NCBI RefSeq assembly: GCF_003473485.1
Contig: NC_053045.1
Span: 7,776,501-7,840,500 of the forward strand
From: Medicago truncatula
Lineage: Eukaryota; Streptophyta; Magnoliopsida; Fabales; Fabaceae
Length of the DNA stretch: 64,000 nucleotides
Reading direction: 5' to 3'
Below, piece by piece: positions 1 through 14,518 of this stretch; positions within the stretch are counted from its first letter, which is position 1, and every line of letters begins with the position of its first letter. Below the pieces are notes generated by a model that saw nothing but the letters and a program-made list of their open reading frames with translations, made no database searches and was not told the origin of the DNA. The position numbers and the translations under genes were made by a program.

Positions 1-230
1 ATACATAAAAATGAATTTATTTTACCAGGAAGTCCGGGTACTATATACAAAGGAGGGCAAGCTAAAATTAACCAAGAGTCAATATAAAAACTGGAAAGAT
101 TCCTTGTGTGCAGCACTTGAAAGTAAGTTTTTTTTTTAATCCTTTGAAATACATATCCATCCATTGTGTATGACTATACTAAAAATTGTTTCTATTCTAA
201 ATTTATTTTTTGCTAGATGTTCAAGAATGA
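1..230 (+). CDS. Possible 3' end of an unrecognised gene running in from the left
   Basis: One frame is open from the window edge to position 122 and reads like real coding sequence rich in Tyr, Lys and Leu (it includes YQEVRVLYTKEGKLKL). It meets a good donor (GTAAGT at 123). A candidate acceptor (TTTGCTAG) ends at 216, and the frame then closes after four codons at 228-230. I do not recognise the family. It could equally be a transposon-encoded fragment. Only about 45 residues are visible, so the call is weak. Confidence 0.25.
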
Positions 231-2600
231 CAATGACGCTCCCTAGTTGACACCGTGAAGAAATACTTTGCTTACGATATAGTATCTTTCAATAACTTAT
301 TGAACACCTCAATTTCGGTCTCTATTTGCAGACCTTATGCACATTTTCTTAAATTTTTATAATTCAATTTTCTACTTCTTCGTTCTTGATTACCTTTCGA
401 GATATTTGTGGATATTTTTGAAGTTTCAATATATTCATTTTAGGGACCATTCCAATGTGTAATAATGTTACACATTAGGGATTATAATTGTGGTTTACTC
501 TTTGTTAATTTTTTGTGAAATATTATTTTTAACTTCACATGGTGTCCTGATAGCTTCTTGGTTTTGGTTAAACTCCAGCCTAGTTAAATAGTTTGTTCAA
601 TTGAAGTGGTTGCCAACAAAAGGGCTTCCTTGGGTTGTTCTTTTGTAAGTTCTCTGTTGTTGATGTTTATAACACCTATATATGATCTGAACTTATGCTT
701 ATTGAAATAATCGTTGTAATAATTTACATTGGCCACTTTGAACTTATGCTTATTTCAAAGATGAAAACTACCTTTGATAACCAAAATAACACACTCCATA
801 ATTATTATGTCAACATTGTCCGAAAATGTTTATACTGCCTCTGTCCTCCTAGAATCTAATCCAAGATTGTAAAAATAGTAGAAATCAAAGGAATTGAGTT
901 ATACTTTTTAGAACATATGCAGTAATATGTTGTTATATCTTAATATTTTTAACACTTTGACCCTCAACAATAATTTACTCTTTATGGGGTGAAAATTAAA
1001 TTTTAGTCCAATTTATGCTAGGCTTCTAGCCCCTATTTAGGCACAGACTTGTGCATATTTGTTTTAAAAATCAAATAATCAAATATTAATGATGGAGAAC
1101 ATGGTGAAAGTTGGTGACATACTTTCTACAAGATTTGAGTTGCTATGTTTAATGTCAAATCATCCAATAACAGAGTTTGTTAATAATATATTAGAATATT
1201 TATGCTTTAACTAATTTATATCAGAAGTTATTAAGTTGTTAACTCTAAAAAAAAAAATATGTTTTCATTAGATTCTCACTTTAGCTGCAGAGGAAGTCTG
1301 TTGTTCCCAAAACATGAATTGTTTCAATACGTTTTGTGTGTACTGCTGGCATTTGTGGTATTTGTCACAAAACTTATTGTGCTTAATATATACAATTAAG
1401 GTTTTTGTATCTATTTTAAAATAGGCTAAATTCAACAATTTCATTATGTACCATGTAAGATGATATCTACAATGATACGAGTCTTAAGGATTTGGTTGTA
1501 AAGTATTGTTCTCGTTGGATGCCTCTTTACCATAAACTCAAGTTTGTGAGTAAAATTAATTTATTTGGTACATAAATACGACTGTGAAAAAGTTGATTTT
1601 AACACTTGAATTTATAAACACTTGATTTTATGAATGTTGACATTGAAAGAGGGGTTATTTACCATCTTGATACTCACTGCTCTATGGATGCAACTGATTT
1701 GAGAAAGATTATAATGAAAAATTGTAAGGATCATGTCTTGTATTGTATTGAATGTTTTGGTCAGGTCTTCTTAATGTATTACTGTTCTTATTAATTTAAA
1801 ATTGAATAAACAGGGTCATGTCTTATATTGTTTGATGTTGGATTCAGAGTTTAGCTTGCTACTTGGTAACAAAAGATTTGACTTTATGAACATAGAAATC
1901 ATTGAAGCTAGAGGAATCCCGAACACGTTAAGATTTAAATACATATTAATAATTTTCTTAAGTGTTTTATGATTTTATTACACCTTATTGTTACTAATAG
2001 TAAATTTATCTATTTTACTATTGATAATTTTGGGGAACGGCTTCTGAACTGGTTACATATGAAACATTATTTTGATTAATTTATGTAACAATATGAAACA
2101 AAATAATAGAATATACTAAACAAAATCCAGTTTGATGTAGCATGCTAACTTTAATTTTATCATAAACAACTCAAGAAAAATGTGGTGGTGATGAAGACTA
2201 CAAGATTAATGCTAGGCGTGCACAATGAACTCATGGTGACAGTCTAAGACAACACTAAAATCTACATTACCTCACTTCATATTACTGAACTTGTTAGAGT
2301 TGATGTCGATTTGGGTGCATAACTACTTCACCCTTTTCTGATGTAGTGTTTTTGGTTTAGTTGTTTTCCTCGGTTAGTATTCATGAACATGTTATTTTAT
2401 ATTTTGCATAGCTACTAAACCCGTTGTACTTAACTCCTGATGTTTAATGTGTCTATTTTAAGTTGTATTTCCATTTCCATTTGTTTAAGGTGTCCTTCCA
2501 CCGCAAACATGGTCCTTTAACTCAACCTAACGAAACTTATTTAGTTTTCTCACATGCATGTGTCACAAAGAAAAAACTCAAACCCTTATTATAATATTTA
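231..2600. other. Long AT-rich stretch without a recognised gene
   Basis: No convincing open frame, RNA gene or complete repeat was found. Around 1457-1760 short stretches look as if they once coded, but frames are broken and no family could be named. A segment at about 2404-2447 recurs downstream of the SAUR at about 3432-3475 with modest divergence, which may mark an old local duplication. Confidence 0.5.
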
Positions 2601-2619
2601 GGACAGAATCCAAAAGGAA

Positions 2620-2680
2620 ATTTTTACAGGGGGAAAACCAGAAATATCATATATTACAGAGGGTAAAGCACTATTAACTC
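2620..2680. repeat. Half-copy of the MITE family seen complete at 22870-23149
   Basis: This stretch resembles the right terminal arm of the 280-bp element at 22870-23149: it shares the blocks TATATTACAG, GGGTAAAGCA and a terminal TTAACTC/TTAATCC. No opposite arm is visible, so it is probably a truncated relic. It lies about 170 bp upstream of the SAUR start. Confidence 0.45.
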
Positions 2681-2849
2681 TTATCATTTAGTAAAATAAA
2701 ATAAATAAAATTCATTATAATATTGACAAATGTAAACTTCCAAGGTCTATAAATTGGAAACATGCAACCCCTTCAAGTCATCAAAAGAACAAATAAAGAA
2801 ATTTTTTACATATCCAACCGACAAAGAAAGAGACACCACCATCATCACC

Positions 2850-3296
2850 ATGTCAATGGATCAAAAGAAATCTAACAAAATTAGAGAAATCGTTAGACTT
2901 CAACAAATCCTTAGAAATGAAAAAAAATAGAAAACTTATACAAATTAAACCAACACCAACACCATCAATAAAAGCAAAATCATGAAGTTTCTAAAAAGAA
3001 CACTTTCTCTATCTGAACGTGAAGGAGGAATAACATCATCAAAGAACAATGGTTATGTCCTAAAAGGGTATTTAGCTGTTTGTATTGGAGAAGAACTTAA
3101 GAGGTTCATCATACCACCAACTGAATATTTGTGTCATCAAGCTTTTCAGATTCTTTTGAGAGAAGCTGAAGAAGAATTTGGGTTTCAACAAGCTGGTGTT
3201 TTGAGGATTCTTTGTGAAGTCTCTACTTTTGAGTGTATTTTGAAGATGGTTGAAGATCATGGAAAGAATAAGGATAGTGTTCAAACAAGAATGTAG
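2850..3296 (+). pseudogene. SAUR-like auxin-responsive gene, N-terminus broken
   Basis: SAUR proteins are small, auxin-induced regulators that inhibit PP2C.D phosphatases and so promote cell expansion. An ATG at 2850 opens the family's typical N-terminal helix (KKSNKIREIVRLQQIL) but the frame stops at 2928-2930 and again at 2946-2948. The same frame reopens at ATG 2982 and gives an intact 104-residue peptide to 3296, beginning MKFLKRTLSLSE, which in related SAURs is an internal segment. The SAUR core follows (KGYLAVCIGEELKRFIIP, then QAFQILLREAEEEFGF). Compared with remembered family members there is an extra Pro in IIPPTEYL, Cys for Gly in LCHQ and Leu for Pro in RILCEV. I infer a decaying gene, although a shortened protein from 2982 cannot be excluded. 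There is no intron, as usual for SAURs. Confidence 0.65.
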
Positions 3297-3299
3297 ATC

Positions 3300-4262
3300 A
3301 ATTGGCATTGAAGAAATGATGAGTTATTGTTCTTTAGAAAATTAACTCGTTTGTTCTCATCATCCTCAAAGTCCATTGTGTAGATAAATATAATAATTAA
3401 AAATTATTGGATGTTGCAAATTTTTATCCATCTTTGCATAGCTAAACCACTTGTACTTAACTCATGAATGTTTTGTTGTTTTGTATGTTGCACCTATTTT
3501 GATACCTTAAAATAGTTTGAAATTGTGCTTCCGGCATCCACTGTATTATGGGCAACTTTGCATTTTATTACATGACAATTATGGCAAAAAGCATAAATAT
3601 TTTATACTTTATTAATGAAATGTTGATTGCTTCCATGTTAGTTATCTGATGTGTACTTTTATATTTCTTATATTATGAATCCTATATGGTGGTAGTTTAA
3701 TACAAACAACAACTTAAAATTCTCTATTTGAGTATTAAAGCAATGGATTTTCTAGCAGCTATCAGTTATTTTTCTCCTTTTATTAATATTCACATTGTGG
3801 ATATATTGGATATTAAGGATTGTAGTGTTTCTTTAAGAGTATCAGTAATCAATGATTATATTCCTTGTATTCTTGATGCAAGTTGATGATAATCGTCTTT
3901 TGGTATGTTTGGCAGAATTATGCACAAACATACTTTAGGTAAAATAAACTTGTCTTTTATGCCTTGCATGGTGGTGCCTTCAAGGTCCAAGTTATGGTTG
4001 ATTTAAGGTTACATTACATTATTATTTTGATTTATAGGGAGTGACAAACCAAAAAGTTCATTATATATAGACATAACAAATCACAATAGAAAAATATGGC
4101 CCTTTGTTTCATAAGTGTAGCTATTAGTAGTCCAAACCTTGATTTTTCACTTATCCTATATAAAGAAAGATATACAAATGTAAAATTATTGAGACCCATC
4201 AAAATAAATTCCACTAATATGTTATTTACGTCTATATCTCTCCTAAGTGAAGACACATGTAG
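3300..4262. other. Intergenic, nothing recognised
   Basis: AT-rich sequence downstream of the SAUR. Short open frames on both strands around 4032-4305 overlap each other and resemble no known family. Confidence 0.5.
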
Positions 4263-5075
4263 GTTAGGGGTGAGAATGAGCTGGGCCGAGCCGGACTTTG
4301 GTTAAATAGGCTAGGTTTAGTTGAAAAAACTAAAGCCTAAGCCTTGGTCTTTTATCTGTCAAAGACTTTATTTTAAGCCTGACCTGACCTTTTTAAAAGT
4401 CTGGCCTGACCTATTAGCCTGCCTAAAAGCCTAGTTTGTGTTACAAATTTCAAACATAGTATGTTCTTCAATTTTTTGTCCTTTCAATTTGTGCAACACA
4501 CTTAATATAGAGATAAACATTAATTAGATACAAAATAACTAATAAAACACAATTGTAAAATTTATAGATGGATCGTAAGAATAATCATGTTGATAACAAC
4601 AAGGATTTCAAACTTAATCTAATAACCATACTTGACCTTAGGCATATCAGTAGCAAGCCTTAACAGTTCATAGAAATCAAATAACCATATAGCCATATGA
4701 GTCTTAAATGATATCTTTTAATTTTTGGTGGTTGGTAATGGGTGTGAGTAACTCTTGCCTCGTTAGATGAAATTCATCTGATATACGAGGGATACACGAA
4801 GAGTTGTGTTGTATCCCAAATAAATAAAAAATTAAATAAAAATAATTGTGGTATGAGAATTTGAAGGTTCAATAATTCTTTTTGATATATATATATAAAT
4901 AATAATATTGAAAAATGTAATATACTCATTTACGGACCGACTTGATAGGTTTGATAGACTTTTTTATAATCATAAGTCAGACCTAATTAAATTAATAGGC
5001 TTTTTAAAAAGCTCAAACTTGACTCATTTACTAAACGAGTTAGGCCGAACCGGTCTTTTAGTATGCCGACTTATT
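4263..5075. repeat. Probable hAT-like non-autonomous element, ends unclear
   Basis: The left side (GGGGTGAGAATGAGC then GGGCCGAGCCGG) resembles the start of common plant hAT-like repeats with GC-rich termini. The right side near 5038-5075 carries the inverted counterpart GGCCGAACCGG. The interior has repeated AGCCTGACCTGACC-like words. I could not define a clean target-site duplication, so family and limits are tentative. Confidence 0.3.
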
Positions 5076-5211
5076 AAGATATAAATGAAGTAAATCACGA
5101 CTTGTAGAATTACATACTACATACATGATAGTAGCAATACTTTCTTAGTCACATCCCGGTATATAAATGACCAAAAATTAAGTTAAATGATTAATGAAAC
5201 AAATTGTTTCA

Positions 5212-5300
5212 CAACCCCATCTTTTTTGATGGTGATATGTTTCGAATCCCCGACCTTGCATATATTATAGATTATTTATACCAACTGAACTAAACTCATA
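5212..5300 (-). repeat. tRNA-derived SINE-like fragment
   Basis: Read on the minus strand the piece carries a box A-like TAGTTCAGTTGGTATA and, about 40 bp further, a box B-like GGGGATTCGAAAC, the arrangement of a Pol III internal promoter. It cannot fold as a full tRNA. It sits about 350 bp upstream of the Rossmann-fold gene's start codon. Confidence 0.4.
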
Positions 5301-5645
5301 AAGACTTTCATCCCATTTAAGAAAGGACAACGGTAATAGCATTTCAGAACTTAAAAGACTAAATTGAAAAAAAAAATATAATGTAAAATTAAGTTAAATG
5401 TTATTGAATCAATTTTGCCATTAATCACCTCCCTTGTGTACGCCCAAATCTCACGAATCTTGTCTTTGTACACATGTTTGTTTTGTATTGGTTACAAACT
5501 TCCACGTACACACTGTTTCTCCAGTGTTCCAAAACTACCAACAACCCTCTTCACGACATAATCCAGAACTTTCCATTCTTCATCTTCATCATCAGTATCA
5601 CATTTTCAATCCATTGAACATTGTTATTGTTTCAAATTCAATTCA

Positions 5646-9714
<4,069 letters not shown>

Positions 9715-10852
9715 GGGTTTTCATGATGTATGATTGTATGTGATTATTGTCTAACAATGCTTTTGAAACCCAAAGTCATTAGTGCTTTGCTTCTAAAGCA
9801 AATTACTTTGCCTTCACAAATAAGTTAGATATAGGACTAATCATAGACTTCAATAAGTGATTTCAGGAATCAAATCTAAGAATAAAAGTTCATTGAATTA
9901 CATGTATAAACTGATATTTATAAATTTATCATCTACAGCAGAAGCAATATTATGTTACATAATTATGAATTTTAGTGTTTCACTTCTAGTTTCTTGACCC
10001 TTGGTCATTGTAATCTTCCGTACAGATACATTTAAATATCTTTTTACGATCCTTTTGTGCCATTCGAGTTGCAACATGTTTTTACATGGCGATCAGTTAG
10101 TTATAAGATCAATGTTTGTTAACTCATTTTTAAAATAAACAGACAATCAGAACAAGTCTAAAACCATGTTACCTTTTTCTCTCTTTGTCAAACCCTAACC
10201 GTCACATATGAAGGGAGCAAACTTTGAAAAAGTTGCCTTAGAAGTTATCTTTCTTCTTGATCTACTTTGAACATGCTGGAATCGAAGTGAGTAAACTTTG
10301 AGTATGCTGGGATCAAAGTCCAAAAGCCAATAGCACCCAAGTGCAATCCTCGAAAAAGTTGCTGATTATTTTTAAAAGTAACTATCAACAATTTTCACAC
10401 TTCACATTTGGCTGAAAAACACTTGAAAATTACTCATTTGTGTATCCTACACAAGAAAAGTAAGCAACATTTTGTACTAAGCGCTTGAAAAGTATATTTG
10501 ACCGAGCTTAGTCTTTTATTGAGTAAAAAGTCTAAATACTTTGTTATTTGTTTGTATTTATTCGTATCGATTTTCTACCTAATTGTATTAACCATTTGAT
10601 TTTCAATGAAAAAACCTTTTATCACAAGGAAAGTAAAATCTGAAATGTTTTCCTATCAAGTTGTCAAGTGGTTATGAATTCACTCTATTTAAAGTAAATA
10701 AGTGGGGATGTTCAGAGTCTGTACCCAACCCCTACCGAACCTAACTCAATAAATAGAGTATTTGAGGTTTGAACCTCGACCAATATGAAAATTAAATACA
10801 ATAATAATTTGATACCGAACCAACCAAAGAAGTAGAGCATTGGCGCGTTACC
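9715..10852. other. Intergenic, 3' flank of one gene and promoter of the next
   Basis: No further gene seen. A short near-duplicate (CTTTGAACATGCTGG / CTTTGAGTATGCTGG) lies at about 10266-10312. The last part should hold the promoter of the YidD-like gene; the start codon context is GTTACCATGG. Confidence 0.5.
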
Positions 10853-12392
10853 ATGGCCACTGTTGTTCTCCCTCTCAATCTGAATACCACTTCGTCTTTT
10901 CAATGTTCTCTTCCCACTCCAACCCAAATCACTTTCAAACATAGTAGTAGTAGAATCCAAAACTACAATTTCACTTCTCTCAAATTCAAACTCAAATCCA
11001 CCACCCTTTTCGTTCGTGCATCAGACCCAGATTCCAACCCTCAAACTCCCCAAAATGCTGAAGTCGACAATTTAGGAGTTCAAGCTGCTCTTTCCGTTTT
11101 GAGATTTTACAAAAGTAAGTTTTTTTCTTTACCCTTTCATTACTTCTGTTCATTTAAGTTATAAGTTGTTTTCATAAGTTACCTAGAAAAGCTTATTAAA
11201 ATAGTTTATCGACATGTCATTAGCTGTATCCATAAGTTTTCTAAAATAGTCTAACAAGTGCGTAGGCCTGTAGATAAACTCAAATAAATCAATCCAAACA
11301 GACCGACCCTTAGTAGCATTTGGTAGAGGATAGAACCGGGCAAGGAAACAAATCATAAGGGTTTTATTCAAGAGCAACTCTATAGATGGAGAACCTCTGG
11401 AAGATGATGAAGCTTTTGGATGAGAAAGAGAAGGAGGTTGGTGGTGGAAGACCAGAAACGATGACATCAATGGAAGAGAGTGGTTTACCTGAATGCTTTC
11501 AATGTTTAAGAGTCTATTTGTTTGAGACTGGAATTGGAATGAATGAAAAACGCAAAATTTGGCTTTTTGAGGAATTCTTTTTAAAAGCTCATATGTTGTT
11601 GTTACTTTGGTTGGAACTGATTTTGATATTGTTCATAAATCTTATAGAAACAAATTATAAGTCGGTTAATGATTATCAGAAATGGGCTAGGACCTCAGTC
11701 TTAGAAATGGTGAATATCTTTTATATGGGGTTGTTTGTGTGTGTAACTGGCTAACTGGTTCTGTAACTGTTAGCCTTTGATGTGACAGCTAAAGCCTCTA
11801 AGTCTCTGAATGTGTAACCGTCTTTCAGTTTGTAGTTGAGGACTTTGGCTTGACAGAGTATATTTCATAATGATTATTTGGTCTGAGACCAGGATCGGCA
11901 TTTGGTACTGGGCCATTGTGATCCTAAGATGATCTTTAAGAAAAGTAAAACAAGAAAGAAGACAAGTTGGTTTGTTTTTATGTCAAAGGCTACCTTAATT
12001 ATTGTAAACAGTTTTAGGAATTTGAGTCATTGTATCATATGTCTTGATGTTGTTCATGTATATGCAGGGGAAATTTCACCTATCTTGCCGAGGAGCTGTC
12101 GTTACGTTCCAACTTGCAGTGAGTATTCCATGGAGGCGTATAAGAGATATGGTTTCTTGAAGGGTACGACTTTGACTGTGTGGCGTCTATGTCGTTGCAA
12201 CCCTCTTGGTAATTCACCAGTACCTTTGATATGCCTTATCTGCTTATTTTTTATTTTAGTTTGGAATAATGGCTACATTTTCTGTTTTGAATATTTTATA
12301 ATTATATTCTGCATACAAATACAGGTGGGTCTGGATATGATCCTCCAAGATGGTTTGGTGAGAATAAACCAGGAGAAGAACTCGACGATTGA
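10853..12392 (+). CDS. Chloroplast YidD-like membrane-insertion efficiency factor
   Basis: Three exons: 10853-11114, 12068-12208 and 12325-12392, giving 156 residues. The first ~85 residues are Ser/Thr/Asn-rich with few acids, as expected of a plastid transit peptide. The rest is the compact YidD domain (formerly DUF37): LPRSCRYVPTCSEYSMEAYK, then GFLKGTTLTVWRLCRCNPLG and GGSGYDPP. In bacteria YidD helps the YidC insertase place proteins in the membrane. The plant form presumably works with the Alb3 system in plastids; that is inference. All the family's Cys residues (SCR, PTCS, CRCNP) are present. Exons 2 and 3 join as NPLG-GSGYDPPRWFGENKP. Open frames at 11183-11754 lie inside intron 1 and are not coding. 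Confidence 0.92.
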
Positions 12393-12838
12393 TTAATCTC
12401 TAGCGGAAGATTTTGAATTGGTAAGCACTGCCAACTGAGAATTTTATAAATTGAAGTTCATTTATGTTCTACTAGTGGGGGCTCCTTGTTGCTTTTCCTT
12501 TTTATTTCTGCTATGACCTTGTAACAATGCAAAGCAAGTTTGTGTTCTTAGATCCTACCCCATCAGATAAATTAGATCAGGAAGAATGATACCCGAGATT
12601 GGAATATTGTCGATGATGATCAAATTATATTCCTTTCATCTTTGTACATAAAATGAAAAGATGGTACAATGAATACCTTTTGTACATCTTTCAATATCAT
12701 ATGCTAGTAGTACTTCAATGAGGCAACCCTATTCAGTCCATCATGGAAATTCGTCTACGTAAGGAATGTCCTATTAGATAGGTTATACTAATCATACTGA
12801 GACACATGATTGGTGTAGATTGCCTTATATGAGAGGAA

Positions 12839-12950
12839 TGTTAGAAACACTTAGTTTTTAACACTTTTTTAATTCTGTGAAATCCTACATTGGGCCCAGT
12901 GCCCCATTTAATAAACTGGGTCTGCGCTGGACTGTATTTGTGGGCTAACA
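12839..12950. mobile_element. Candidate solo LTR of a small LTR element (fossil)
   Basis: A 112-bp block bounded by TGTTAG and CTAACA, the usual TG...CA form of LTR ends, containing CCTACATTGGGCCC like other small plant LTRs. No 5-bp duplication was evident, so this remains a candidate. Confidence 0.3.
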
Positions 12951-13233
12951 CAAGTTTTAAGCTTTTACCCAATTATTGAGTGTGTCGAGAAAGTGTCAAG
13001 AATGGCATTACTATCATTTCTCTTTGCTAACACTGCTAAAATTGCTATTTGATAAACATGATTGAATTAGTTTTACTGTCAACCTTGTATAAGCATTTGT
13101 GCTTGGAAGAAACATGATAAGGAGTACTTCTTGTTAGTTGTCACCGGTTAATTACTTGTTTTCTATCTTGCTTCCAGTTCTAGTGTAGATTCCTCAAATT
13201 CACTGTGAAACAGGCCAGCATACACCACTTCAT

Positions 13234-13565
13234 AGATATTAGGAAAAACCCAAGTCCCAAATTTTAAAGAGGTAAGGTCTTAAAATCATTTATAACGAGC
13301 AACACCCCTCAACTTATAAGCGGATTTTGTAGAGATGAATAAGACCCAATTCAAAATTTATTATGGTATCATGGCCTATCCATTAGGGTCATCTATCATA
13401 TTGTCGGCGTACCAAATCCAATAGTAGTTGGCGTGAGAGGTGTATTGGTAAAAACCTAAGTTCCACATTAAAAAGTGATAAGACTTAAAGAATGTTTATA
13501 ATGGAGTGGCAGCCCTCATGTTAGAAGCCAGTTTTGTCAGAATGAGTTAGGGTAAATTTAAAACC
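13234..13565 (+). mobile_element. TRIM-like miniature LTR retrotransposon (fossil)
   Basis: Two direct repeats of about 125 bp (about 13234-13362 and 13441-13565) share the ordered blocks AAAAACC(C/T)AAGT(C/T)CCA and a gap-separated GCAACACCCCTC/GGCAGCCCTCATG. Just after the first comes TGGTATCATGGCC (from 13364), very like the plant primer-binding site for initiator tRNA-Met. About 80 bp separates that from the second repeat. LTR, PBS, a tiny interior and LTR with no coding capacity is the TRIM layout. The two LTRs differ considerably, so the insertion is old. Confidence 0.6.
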
Positions 13566-13569
13566 TAGA

Positions 13570-14400
13570 GATAGAATATAATAACATACCAATTACTACT
13601 TCATTCATGTGAAAATGAAAAGACATTGAATATAGAAGGTCAACCATCAAACAGTTCCTAGCTTATCTCCATGACTATATGTGCCAAGTTTGCAAGTTGC
13701 ACAAGTTCTTGTATTGTATGGTTTAAAGCAAGCTAGCATAAAGTGGTTTGAAAATCCTACTAATTTGCTCCTTGCTCATAACTTTGTTCAAGCTCTGCAT
13801 GATCACTGATTATTCACCAAATCCACTGCCTTACATTTCATGTGAATGATACCATTCTAGCTGGCAACTGAATTCCAATCTATAAAATCCTTGCTTAATT
13901 CCTCCTTTGAGGTTAAAGAACTTAAAAGTAGTTAATTGGCAGTAACAGCTAACTAATTATGGTGTCATATACAAGTTAATCACGTGTCATTATGTACAAT
14001 TTAGATTGATTGATTGACTCAATTCACAATTATGTACATGAGATGGTCGTACAATTTCCTCCTTTCTCTCTCACTGTTCTGGTAGTTTTACTATAAATCA
14101 TTACTAACAAACAATTTGACTGGCTGTGCTCTCTACCTCTTAGATCAATATTTTTATGACAGGTTCGTTTTTTCATATCACAAAACAAATTACTAAATTG
14201 CAAGATGAAGTATTAAGATATTTGACATTAACTTTATATTGTGATATCTTGATTTTACTGTAGTCAATTTTACTCCTCTAAGTTTATTATTTGCTTGGCT
14301 CATATTCACCAGCAATCATAGTTTAATAAAATTTTACTGAATGAAGAAGACTAGTTATAGCCGTTCTTTATTGAGGTTAGGCTAAAGAGTAGAATTTATT
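13570..14400. other. Intergenic, nothing recognised
   Basis: AT-rich sequence between the TRIM fossil and the 3' end of the convergent HAD gene. No open frame or repeat was recognised. Confidence 0.5.
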
Positions 14401-14402
14401 TT

Positions 14403-14449
14403 ACATGTACAAAGCATCATTTTTTTTTACAACATGTACAAAGCATCAT
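14403..14449 (-). repeat. 18-bp duplication flanking a bare A-tail insertion
   Basis: ACATGTACAAAGCATCAT occurs at 14403-14420 and again, exactly, at 14432-14449. Between them lie only eleven bases, T8 then ACA. On the minus strand this reads TGT plus eight A. The form is that of a LINE-mediated insertion truncated to almost nothing but its A-tail, in the 3' flank of the HAD gene. Confidence 0.6.
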
Positions 14450-14518
14450 CTACAGTTACTCCATCTATGAAATAGGGTAATCAACTTTAGCTTCTCCTCA
14501 ATGTTTTATGGGGCTTCC

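Noticed and set aside
11183-11754. Frames of 95 and 122 codons on both strands
   Set aside because: They lie in intron 1 of the YidD-like gene, whose exons join in frame across them.
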